From assembly GCA_002695025.1 (NCBI GenBank), contig NZNV01000022.1:1-48184 (forward strand): DNA of 48,184 nucleotides, written 5' to 3'. Below are positions 41,362 through 48,184 of this stretch, one piece after another. Numbering within the stretch: position 1 is the stretch's first letter; each line of letters begins with the position of its first letter. The notes beneath the pieces are model-generated. The model was not told the origin of the DNA. It ran no database searches and saw only the letters and a list, made by a program, of their open reading frames with translations. Source of the stretch: Owenweeksia sp. GTDB lineage: Bacteria > Bacteroidota > Bacteroidia > Flavobacteriales > Schleiferiaceae. The translations under genes and the position numbers were made by a program.

Positions 41362-42548
41362 TAGTTCAGCTTGTATTGAATGGAGAGAATGAGTTCGTGT
41401 ATCTGCAATTGAGATGATGTATACTCCATACGGTTGACCGGAGTTGCCGAATGGCGGTAATTTAATTGCACTTCCGTAAACGGGTTCAGTATATAACCTA
41501 CACCTAACTGGGCTCCTGGAGTTAAAAACCTCATACCGGGATCATAGCCATCACCCAAATCTTCTTTTTCTGTTTCGGAATAGGAATACTGCCGGTATAG
41601 CGAACCGTGATGGTTCAGAAGGAAAGAACCAAACAAGCCGGCCTGTAAGCTGGCACGGTTACTTAATTGCCACCGGTAGTTAAATGACAGATCCAGACTT
41701 TGATAATGGTCCAGCTCATATTCATACAGGGTTTTGTACTCCTGAAGGTAGCGGTAGGTTTCTTCGGAATTGAATTTAATGCCAGACCCTCCGCGTTGCG
41801 TATAATGAAACGAAATTACTAATGACTGCCTTTTAGCCAGGTTCATAACATAGCCCACACCTATGGTAATTCTTTCCGATAACCCGCTTGAATTGCTTCC
41901 TGAAGCTCCCAGGTTTTGCCGTATACCCAGCTCTGTAAAAAAAGTATTTCCCGAAGGTTTTGGCCAGGCCTTTGTCTCTATCTTCCCGGGCTGGTGGTTA
42001 ATGTCCAATTCACCAACCGAGAAGTCCCTGGGAACCGCATGGATCATAAAGGATGCTCTGTTTGTAGATTCTCTTGACATTTCCCCTTGCGCATTCTGCT
42101 CATTTTTGTTCAGGAAATAGTCTGGCTTAGGCGCAGCATAAGTAGTAACCTCCCTGGGAATTTTTGCAAAGGGAGAAGGTTCCGCTGTCTCATCTGCGTA
42201 GACTTCTCTTCCTCCCTGCTCCCGGTTTACCTCGGTCGTAGGGTCTACAACTGATGAAACGGTTTGTTGGCTACTTTCCTTTTCTTTAGGCACCACCTCT
42301 TCAAAAGGTAATGGTACCACTTCCTTTTTATTCGGTGTCTCAGCTTCTATTCCAAACCAGGCCACCACACCAAGTATACCAACGATTAGCACTATTAAAC
42401 TCCAGAGCAACCAGCTCCTTGAGTTTTGCTTTACAAGCCTGCCTTTCCTGGTTTCGTAAAAATCTTCCCAGTATTTTTCGTCAAAAGGCTCCTCAGCCTT
42501 CCTAAAAGCCTTTTGAAAGAGCTGGTCTATTTCATCATGATCTTTCAT
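41361..42548 (-). CDS. Anti-sigma-like inner-membrane domain fused to an outer-membrane beta-barrel
   Basis: 395 residues from the ATG at 42548; the longer frame (120 bases more) overlaps far into the sigma gene and is unlikely. Residues 1-44 are a charged cytosolic segment (DEIDQLFQKAFRKAEEPF), 45-67 are a hydrophobic helix (SWLLWSLIVLIVGILGVVAWFGI), and residues 68-195 are Pro/Glu-rich linker. From about 200 on there are alternating amphipathic strands with an aromatic end (LILSIQYKLN), as in PorT-like barrels. Overlap with the sigma gene (14 bases) supports an anti-sigma role. The same polypeptide seems to have an inner-membrane helix and an outer-membrane barrel. Confidence 0.8.
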   Translation of the reverse strand: MKDHDEIDQLFQKAFRKAEEPFDEKYWEDFYETRKGRLVKQNSRSWLLWSLIVLIVGILGVVAWFGIEAETPNKKEVVPLPFEEVVPKEKESSQQTVSSVVDPTTEVNREQGGREVYADETAEPSPFAKIPREVTTYAAPKPDYFLNKNEQNAQGEMSRESTNRASFMIHAVPRDFSVGELDINHQPGKIETKAWPKPSGNTFFTELGIRQNLGASGSNSSGLSERITIGVGYVMNLAKRQSLVISFHYTQRGGSGIKFNSEETYRYLQEYKTLYEYELDHYQSLDLSFNYRWQLSNRASLQAGLFGSFLLNHHGSLYRQYSYSETEKEDLGDGYDPGMRFLTPGAQLGVGYILNPFTEVQLNYRHSATPVNRMEYTSSQLQIHELILSIQYKLN

Positions 42549-43086
42549 TTTCCTGTATAGTCTTAAGATTTTCCTGTAATGCTTTCCTGGCCTGGTGCAG
42601 GCAATATTTGGAGTTGGCCACCGTAATATTGAGCTTCCTGCCGATTTCTTGGTGGTTGTAACCATCAAGCACGAACAGGTTGAACACGTTCTTATGCTGT
42701 TCGGGTAAACCGTTAAGCAACCAACTCAAATAGTAATAATGGTGCTGCTCTTCAGCTTCAGAGGAAATGGTTGTCGGGCAAAAAAAAGTATCCGGGTTCT
42801 TGATGGTATTACGGTGCCGCGAAACACTGCGCAGATAGTCCAGGCATTTGTGCACCACTATCTTTCGTATCCACCCCTCAAAGCTTCCTATGCCCTGGTA
42901 TTGATTGATGGACGTGAAAACCTTAAGAAAGGCATCGTTTAGCACTTCCTGCGCTTCTTCCCTTTGCCCTACATAGCGCAGGCAAAGGGGAAACATTTTC
43001 CCATAAAACCTGGAGTAACAATCCTTTTGAGCCTGTGTATTGTGTTTTTTACAGCCCTTGATTATATCCTTTAATTCCTGATCCAC
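42535..43086 (-). CDS. ECF-type RNA polymerase sigma factor
   Basis: 183 residues. Sigma region 2: YSRFYGKMFPLCLRYVGQREEAQEVLNDAFLKVF (key D-A-F), with IGSFEGWIRKIVVHKCLDYLR; region 4: LPEQHKNVFNLFVLDGYNHQEIGRKLNITVANSKYCLHQARKAL. These match group IV sigma factors, which direct transcription of envelope-stress or surface-related regulons. The start is GTG at 43086; no ATG fits. The downstream overlapping gene has the anti-sigma-like domain. Promoter not evident in the 136 bases upstream; ECF genes are often autoregulated. Confidence 0.93.
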   Translation of the reverse strand: MDQELKDIIKGCKKHNTQAQKDCYSRFYGKMFPLCLRYVGQREEAQEVLNDAFLKVFTSINQYQGIGSFEGWIRKIVVHKCLDYLRSVSRHRNTIKNPDTFFCPTTISSEAEEQHHYYYLSWLLNGLPEQHKNVFNLFVLDGYNHQEIGRKLNITVANSKYCLHQARKALQENLKTIQENERS

Positions 43087-43222
43087 TATTAATCCAGACG
43101 AAGGTTAAGGGATGAGGGTTAGAAAAAACTATCTAAAGACGGTTAAGAATGAGAAAACGAATTAAATAGCCGTAATGTATTGCTTTAGAACCTAAGGAGT
43201 TTAGCTTTTGTAAGTGTGTGAT

Positions 43223-44185
43223 TTAAGAGTCTGCCTGGGCCTGTTTTTCTGGTTTTTCACCTTCTTCGGCTTCCTCAAGCTGTTGTTGATGAAGAATATA
43301 ATTGGCACTCCACTTGGCATGTTTGGAAGGCTCAATACGATGAAAATATTTACGAGCGAATACCTGGGTGAATTCAGCACCGAAAAAGAGGATAAGGCAA
43401 GTATAATTAACCCACATGATCACCAGGATCACGGTGCCTGCCGCACCAAAACCCGATGTAGGATCGGCCACTCCAAAGTACAGTCCCAGCAGGGTTTTCC
43501 CGATGCTAAACAAAACAGCGGTCAATAATGCACCTACCCAAACGGAACGCCATCCCACTTCCACATCTGGCAAAACCTTGAACATTATGGCAAAAAGGCA
43601 GGTAACGATACCCAGGGCCAGGATAAAGTTAACCACCTGCACCAGGTAAAGCAGGTATTCTCCGAAGTTGCGTTCTATCCAGGTAGAAACCACCGAAATA
43701 AGCGCTGACAATACCAGAGTGATCAATAAGAGAAAGGCAATAACCATGATGAGGCCCAGGGAATAGGCCCGGTCATACAGAAATTTACGGAAGTTGCTTT
43801 CCGGTACTGGCTGCACATCCCATATATTGTTGAGTGATTTCTGCAATTGGAAGAATAAGGTGGTGGCTCCGAAAACCAGCGTACCGATACCAATGATCTT
43901 CATGATCATACTGGATTGGTCCAGGGCTGCACTCTTGATCAGCGACTCTACCCCCTCTGCTGCTGTGGGACCCATCATATCGCCCACCTGGGAACCTATC
44001 TCTCCCCGCACAGCTTCCTGCCCGAAAAAGATACCGGCCACCCAGATAACGATGATCAGCAAACCGGGAATCGAAAAAATAGCATAATAGGATATGACTG
44101 CACTTTCGCGGAAAGGATCGGAATCTATCCATCCTTTGCTGGTATCCTTCAGGACCCGCCAGATACTTTTAAAATTGACGCGCAT
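43223..44185 (-). CDS. YihY/virulence factor BrkB family membrane protein
   Basis: 320 residues, about six hydrophobic segments. The family signature is present: AVISYYAIFSIPGLLIIVIW (28-47), LNNIWDVQPV, and the C-terminal block LYFGVADPTSGFGAAGTVILVIMWVNYTCLILFFGAEFTQ. The C-terminus is a soluble Glu/Gln-rich tail (QQQLEEAEEGEKPEKQAQ). YihY was once called tRNA-processing RNase BN in error; function unknown, integral inner-membrane. Separated from gyrA by about 315 bases. Confidence 0.92.
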   Translation of the reverse strand: MRVNFKSIWRVLKDTSKGWIDSDPFRESAVISYYAIFSIPGLLIIVIWVAGIFFGQEAVRGEIGSQVGDMMGPTAAEGVESLIKSAALDQSSMIMKIIGIGTLVFGATTLFFQLQKSLNNIWDVQPVPESNFRKFLYDRAYSLGLIMVIAFLLLITLVLSALISVVSTWIERNFGEYLLYLVQVVNFILALGIVTCLFAIMFKVLPDVEVGWRSVWVGALLTAVLFSIGKTLLGLYFGVADPTSGFGAAGTVILVIMWVNYTCLILFFGAEFTQVFARKYFHRIEPSKHAKWSANYILHQQQLEEAEEGEKPEKQAQADS

Positions 44186-44260
44186 AGATATTCAATGAAT
44201 GAAGATATAAAATCATACATGCCAAAATTGTTCGCTAAAACCGTTGGTATGGCAAAAGAA

Positions 44261-44288
44261 AAGCGGCAAGACGATACGTCTGCCGCTT
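44261..44288 (-). terminator. Second hairpin, terminator-like, upstream of YihY
   Basis: AAGCGGCAAGACG (44261-44273) and CGTCTGCCGCTT (44277-44288) pair over 12 bp with one bulged A and a 3-base loop. On the minus strand a T-rich tail (TTTTCTTTT) follows. With the gyrA terminator already at 44447-44472, it may end a separate short transcript. Confidence 0.65.
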
Positions 44289-44446
44289 CTGTTAATCCGC
44301 TCTTTAGGATTAAGGTTGGGTAAACCATTAATGGCGGATTAAAACCAAAACAGGCCCTTCAGAATAAGCCTTTATCTAGTTTTTTCGCACCTATTTCAAC
44401 AAACGGGAAACAGCGAATAAGGGTTGGGTGTTGTGTGGAAATAAAA

Positions 44447-44472
44447 AACCCCCATGTTTTCACATGGGGGTT
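44447..44472 (-). terminator. Rho-independent terminator of gyrA
   Basis: AACCCCCATGT (44447-44457) and ACATGGGGGTT (44462-44472) form a perfect 11-bp stem with a TTTC loop; six T follow on the minus strand. It follows the gyrA stop by 29 bases. Confidence 0.9.
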
Positions 44473-44501
44473 GCATCATACTATGATAAACCTTTCGAAC
44501 T

Positions 44502-47030
44502 CTACTCTTCTGAGGCTGTAGGAGCATCAGGAGTGTTATCGCCCTCTGGTCCTGCTTCACCTTCTGTAAGTTCTTCTTCCTCCGCAGCCGGAACTTTGGC
44601 CACAGAAGCTATTTCATCGTTATTCTTGAGGTTTATAACACGTACACCCTGCGTAGCACGGCCCATTACACGGATACCGTTCATCCCGGTGCGGATCATG
44701 ACCCCACTCTTATTGATCACCATCAGGTCATCATCATCGGTTACTGCTTTAATAGCTACCAGACTACCCGTCTTATCAGTAATGGAAAGGGTTTTAACAC
44801 CCTTACCTCCACGGTTGGTAATACGGTAATCCTCTAGCTGGGTACGCTTGCCGTAACCCTTTTCAGAGATGACCAGTATGCTTACACTTTCATCTTCTGG
44901 GTCAGGAATAGTAACCATGCCAATCACTTCATCCTTATCGTTTTCAAGGGTAACTCCCCGAACACCGCTGGCGTTACGGCCCATTGCACGAACTGTGGAT
45001 TCATTAAAACGAATGGCTTTACCGCTTCGCTTGGCCATCAGTATTTCATCCTTACCGGTGGTAAGTTTTGCTTCCAGTAAGGTATCACCTTCCCGTACGG
45101 TTATGGCGTTGATACCATTTACCCGGGGACGGGAATACGACTCAAGCGAAGTCTTCTTGATAACACCTTTTTTGGTTACCATCATGATAAAATGCTCGTT
45201 TACATACTCTTCATCCTTCAGGTCCTTAGTATTAATAAAGGCTTTCACCTTATCGTCCAAAGGAATATTGATCAGGTTTTGGATGGCACGCCCCTTACTG
45301 GACTTAGTGCCTTCCGGAATTTCAAATACGCGCAGCCAATAACAACGACCCCACTCGGTAAAGAATAACATATAGTTGTGGTTGGTGGCCACAAAAATGT
45401 GTTCAATAAAGTCTTCATCACGGGTTTGCACACCACGGTGACCTACGCCACCACGGTTTTGCTTCTTGTATTCGGTAAGCGGAGTACGTTTGATATACCC
45501 TGCGTACGAAATGGTGATCACCACTTCCTCATCGGGGATCATGTCTTCAATACTTACATCGCCTCCGGCATACTCGATATCGGTTCTGCGCTCATCACCG
45601 TACTTCTCCTTTATTTCAAGAAGTTCTTCCTTGATAATGGTCATGCGCAGATCCTCTTCATTCAGGATTCGCTTATAATAAGCGATCTTCTCCATCAATT
45701 CGTTGTATTCCTCCTTGATCTTATCACGCTCCAGTCCGGTGAGCTTCTGCAAGCGCAGGTCCAGAATAGCACGTGCCTGAATTTCGGACAGGTCGTAATT
45801 GCTCATTAATCCTTCCCGAGCTTCTTCGGGAGTTTGGGAACCACGGATCAGGGCAATGATTTCATCGAGGTGATCCAGGGCTACCAGCAATCCTTCCAGG
45901 ATATGGGCTCGTTCCTCGGCCTTACGCAGTTCATATTGTGTTCTGCGCACCACTACATCATGACGGTGCTCCACAAAGTGAACGATCAGATCTTTGAGGT
46001 TCAACTGCTCAGGACGACCGCTTACAAGAGCAATATTATTTACTGAAAATGAAGATTGTAAAGCGGTGTACTTGTATAATTTATTCAACACTACATTTGG
46101 TACAGCATCACGCTTCAGGTAATACACAATACGCATACCCTTACGGTCTGACTCGTCCTTGATATCAGAAATCCCCTCAATCTTCTTCTCGTTGATCAGG
46201 TCGGCTGTTTTCTTGATCATATCAGCCTTATTCACTTGGTAAGGAATCTCCGTAACAATGATGCATTCACGCCCCTTAACCTCTTCTATGGTGGCTTTAC
46301 CACGCAATACGATGCGTCCACGACCGGTTTCAAAGGCTTCCTTTACCCCTTCATAACCGTAGATGGTACCACCGGTAGGAAAGTCGGGGGCTTTAATATG
46401 TTGCTCCATCAGTTCCGCTACGGTAATGTCACGGTTCTCAATGTAAGCGTTAATGGCATCAATAGACTCTGTTAAGTTGTGGGGTGGCATGTTGGTAGCC
46501 ATACCTACCGCAATACCGGATGCACCGTTTACCAGCAAGTTAGGGATGCGGGTGGGTAAAACGGTAGGCTCTTGCAGTGAGTCATCAAAGTTGAGTTGAA
46601 AATCAACCGTTTCCTTATCGATATCGGAAAGCATTTCTTCAGAGATCTTCTGAAGGCGTGCTTCGGTGTAACGCATGGCTGCGGGTGGGTCACCGTCCAC
46701 AGACCCGAAGTTACCCTGTCCGTCAACCATCATATAGCGCAAACTCCAGGGCTGGGCCATACGTACCATGGTATCGTAAACGGATGAGTCACCGTGAGGG
46801 TGGAACTTACCCAATACCTCCCCTACTATACGAGCGGATTTCTTATACGAGCGGTTGGATAACACGCCTAATTCATACATTCCATACAATACCCTGCGGT
46901 GTACGGGTTTCATTCCGTCACGCACATCCGGCAGAGCCCTTGAAACTATCACCGACATGGAGTAGTCGATGTAAGAGGACTTCATTTCCTCCTCAATATT
47001 GATAGGAATTATTCTTTCTCCTTCGGCCAT
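44502..47030 (-). CDS. gyrA: DNA gyrase subunit A
   Basis: 842 residues. Breakage-reunion domain: [39 protein letters not shown] (75-99) and [10 protein letters not shown] with catalytic Tyr121. The quinolone-resistance positions (S82 and D86, equivalent to E. coli S83 and D87) are wild type. The GyrA-box variant is [10 protein letters not shown] at about 529. The C-terminal beta-pinwheel has repeated blades ([29 protein letters not shown]), and a short acidic tail ends the protein. It introduces negative supercoils with GyrB, which lies elsewhere. Confidence 0.98.
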   Translation of the reverse strand: MAEGERIIPINIEEEMKSSYIDYSMSVIVSRALPDVRDGMKPVHRRVLYGMYELGVLSNRSYKKSARIVGEVLGKFHPHGDSSVYDTMVRMAQPWSLRYMMVDGQGNFGSVDGDPPAAMRYTEARLQKISEEMLSDIDKETVDFQLNFDDSLQEPTVLPTRIPNLLVNGASGIAVGMATNMPPHNLTESIDAINAYIENRDITVAELMEQHIKAPDFPTGGTIYGYEGVKEAFETGRGRIVLRGKATIEEVKGRECIIVTEIPYQVNKADMIKKTADLINEKKIEGISDIKDESDRKGMRIVYYLKRDAVPNVVLNKLYKYTALQSSFSVNNIALVSGRPEQLNLKDLIVHFVEHRHDVVVRRTQYELRKAEERAHILEGLLVALDHLDEIIALIRGSQTPEEAREGLMSNYDLSEIQARAILDLRLQKLTGLERDKIKEEYNELMEKIAYYKRILNEEDLRMTIIKEELLEIKEKYGDERRTDIEYAGGDVSIEDMIPDEEVVITISYAGYIKRTPLTEYKKQNRGGVGHRGVQTRDEDFIEHIFVATNHNYMLFFTEWGRCYWLRVFEIPEGTKSSKGRAIQNLINIPLDDKVKAFINTKDLKDEEYVNEHFIMMVTKKGVIKKTSLESYSRPRVNGINAITVREGDTLLEAKLTTGKDEILMAKRSGKAIRFNESTVRAMGRNASGVRGVTLENDKDEVIGMVTIPDPEDESVSILVISEKGYGKRTQLEDYRITNRGGKGVKTLSITDKTGSLVAIKAVTDDDDLMVINKSGVMIRTGMNGIRVMGRATQGVRVINLKNNDEIASVAKVPAAEEEELTEGEAGPEGDNTPDAPTASEE

Positions 47031-47077
47031 TGTGTCAGTTCTTTAAGCCAATATTAGTCTTCTGTTAACAAAAAGCT

Positions 47078-47085
47078 CAAATATA
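47078..47085 (-). promoter_or_regulatory. -7 promoter element of gyrA
   Basis: TATATTTG on the minus strand, an exact TAnnTTTG, 47 bases before the gyrA start codon. No TTTG at the -33 spacing. It is back-to-back with the clpC promoter. Confidence 0.55.
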
Positions 47086-47175
47086 GGGTAACAACAGCGC
47101 TAAAATGCCTTACCAGTGCGTTAATTACTCACAATTTGCCTGGACCGCCTGTTAATAATTATAAACTCTTTTGTC

Positions 47176-47206
47176 TTTGGCTGTGTTGGTCATAAACCTA
47201 ACTTTG
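47176..47206 (+). promoter_or_regulatory. clpC promoter
   Basis: TTTG (47176-47179), 19 bases, TAACTTTG (47199-47206): a full -33/-7 match to the Bacteroidota consensus. The transcript would have a leader of about 65 bases before ATG at 47279. Confidence 0.7.
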
Positions 47207-47278
47207 AATGAAACTGGGTTGGCATAGTATTCGTACATACTAGCATACTCACTAGCTTTATTTTATCAATTATAATTC

Positions 47279-48184
47279 ATGGACGAAAATTTTTCACCAC
47301 GCGTAAAGGACGTAATCAGCTACAGCAAGGAAGAAGCCTTGCGTTTGGGGCATGATTACATTGGTACGGAGCATCTTATGCTCGGATTGATCCGCGAAGG
47401 TGAAGGCAGCGCCATCCAGATCCTGGAAGATCTTGGAGTAAACATCCAGGGTTTCCGGAGGAAAATCGAAGCGATCAGCGCACCTAATATCTCAGGACAA
47501 CTTAGTACCAAAAAGAACCTGCCACTTACCAGGCAGGCGGAAAAGGCTTTAAAAACAACCTTTTTGGAAGCCAAGCTCTTCCAAAGCAATCAAATACGTA
47601 CTTCACATCTTTTGCTATGTATACTTCGCAATGATGATGACCCGGTTTCCAGGGTCCTGCGTCAGTACGATGTGGATTACGAGAATGTAAAGAATGAGTA
47701 CCAGGCTCACTACTCGGATGAGTTGAGGGATAAACCCCGCAGCGAAATGTCATACGGGGAAGATGATGATGACTTTGAACGTAAAGATCCCGGATACTCC
47801 GGTGCTTCGGCCAGCAAAGGTAAGTCAGACGCCAAAAGCAAAACTCCCGTACTGGATAACTTCGGTCGCGATCTGACTAAGCTTGCCGAAGAAAATAAAC
47901 TGGATCCGGTAGTTGGTCGTGAAAAGGAGATCGAGAGAGTATCCCAGATATTGAGCCGGAGAAAGAAAAACAATCCCCTGCTTATCGGTGAACCGGGTGT
48001 AGGCAAATCGGCTATTGCTGAAGGCTTGGCCCTGCGCATTGTAAAGCGCAAGGTTTCACGGGTTCTTTTCAATAAGAGGGTGGTTACGCTTGACTTAGCC
48101 TCCCTTGTGGCAGGTACCAAGTATCGTGGCCAGTTTGAAGAACGCATGAAAGCGCTGATGAACGAATTGGAAAAGAACGATGAC
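47279..48184 (+). CDS. clpC: ClpC-type AAA+ ATPase subunit of the Clp protease, 3' truncated
   Basis: 302 codons visible, running past the right edge. The N-terminal Clp-N double repeat is present ([37 protein letters not shown], and a second repeat [13 protein letters not shown] with [11 protein letters not shown]). An acidic linker ([17 protein letters not shown], about 160-176) separates it from the first AAA+ module, where [18 protein letters not shown] and Walker [10 protein letters not shown] (about 238-246) are seen. ClpC unfolds substrates for ClpP and acts in stress. It is divergent from gyrA with its own consensus promoter. Confidence 0.96.
   Translation, partial: MDENFSPRVKDVISYSKEEALRLGHDYIGTEHLMLGLIREGEGSAIQILEDLGVNIQGFRRKIEAISAPNISGQLSTKKNLPLTRQAEKALKTTFLEAKLFQSNQIRTSHLLLCILRNDDDPVSRVLRQYDVDYENVKNEYQAHYSDELRDKPRSEMSYGEDDDDFERKDPGYSGASASKGKSDAKSKTPVLDNFGRDLTKLAEENKLDPVVGREKEIERVSQILSRRKKNNPLLIGEPGVGKSAIAEGLALRIVKRKVSRVLFNKRVVTLDLASLVAGTKYRGQFEERMKALMNELEKNDD

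Larger units (their letters stand above)
44186..44501. other. Intergenic region between YihY and gyrA with two hairpins
   Basis: No coding sequence supported. It holds the gyrA terminator (44447-44472) and a second strong hairpin (44261-44288), plus an inverted repeat AATCCGC (44294-44300) and GCGGATT (44335-44341). The region could hold a small RNA on the minus strand between the two hairpins; there is no exact TAnnTTTG match to support a promoter. Confidence 0.6.

Noticed and set aside
43916-44323. Open frame of 135 codons on the plus strand crossing the start of YihY
   Set aside because: Mostly antisense to YihY and Cys-rich only by codon complementarity; no start signal.
46658-47002. Open frame of 114 codons opposite the start of gyrA
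   Set aside because: Antisense shadow of the conserved gyrase N-terminus.
1-48184. CRISPR arrays, insertion sequences, integrases, phage genes, rRNA
   Set aside because: No regular direct repeats, transposase motifs, phage structural genes or rRNA sequences were found on either strand.

Overview
The window looks like chromosomal DNA of a Bacteroidota bacterium, most likely a marine-type member of the Flavobacteriales. Reasons: (i) protein families typical of that phylum (DUF4835/PorD, DUF2807, DUF2911, secreted proteins with type IX secretion C-terminal sorting domains, TonB-dependent receptors with a carboxypeptidase-like N-domain); (ii) exact copies of the Bacteroidota promoter pattern TTTG / TAnnTTTG; (iii) almost no Shine-Dalgarno sequences. 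No phage, insertion sequence, CRISPR array or rRNA was found. The DNA is gene-dense, mostly minus-strand, and flanked by two truncated genes: a PhoD-like phosphatase at the left edge and clpC at the right edge.

Layout. 1-2.1 kb (+): phosphatase end, an XRE regulator with several related palindromes around and inside it, and a DUF6580 membrane protein. 2.2-4.3 kb (-): a two-gene unit of a BtuG-like beta-propeller lipoprotein and a divergent CobT, suggesting cobalamin handling. 4.4-9.35 kb (-): bamD-rpoZ-coaBC-porD-recN, a housekeeping run tightly packed with overlaps. 9.4-11.9 kb (-): a glycosyltransferase overlapping an LpxH-like hydrolase, then mscL. 12-16 kb: KdsC-like phosphatase, DUF2911 protein, pdxH, YqgE and a class IV aminotransferase. 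15.9-20.4 kb (-): TonB-dependent receptor followed by a secreted alpha/beta hydrolase with a sorting domain. 20.5-24 kb: GT2, GT39, PAP2 phosphatase and a START-like protein, a plausible polyprenyl-phosphate-sugar pathway. 24.1 kb: tRNA-Met(CAT).

24.5-28.9 kb: FAD oxidoreductase with a small conserved-looking partner, single-cysteine thioredoxin-like protein, 3-hydroxybutyryl-CoA dehydrogenase and a TlpA-like lipoprotein. 28.9-33.9 kb (-): second GT39, phosphohexomutase and two DUF2807 paralogues. 34-36 kb: htpG. 36.1-37.3 kb (+): a lipoprotein and an HExxH-containing membrane protein of unknown function. 37.3-39.1 kb (-): unknown lipoprotein plus pirin. 39.3-43.1 kb (-): an ECF sigma factor, a protein combining an anti-sigma-like N-terminus and inner-membrane helix with an outer-membrane barrel, two lipoproteins and an S1-family protease with a sorting domain; this looks like one cell-envelope regulon. 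43.2-48.2 kb: YihY, gyrA and, divergently, clpC.

The best candidates for something not yet described are the lipoprotein/HExxH pair (36.1-37.3 kb), the sigma-factor operon with its apparently envelope-spanning barrel (39.3-43.1 kb), the CobT homologue with altered active-site motifs, and the repeated palindromes at the XRE gene. None can be called novel without database comparison.
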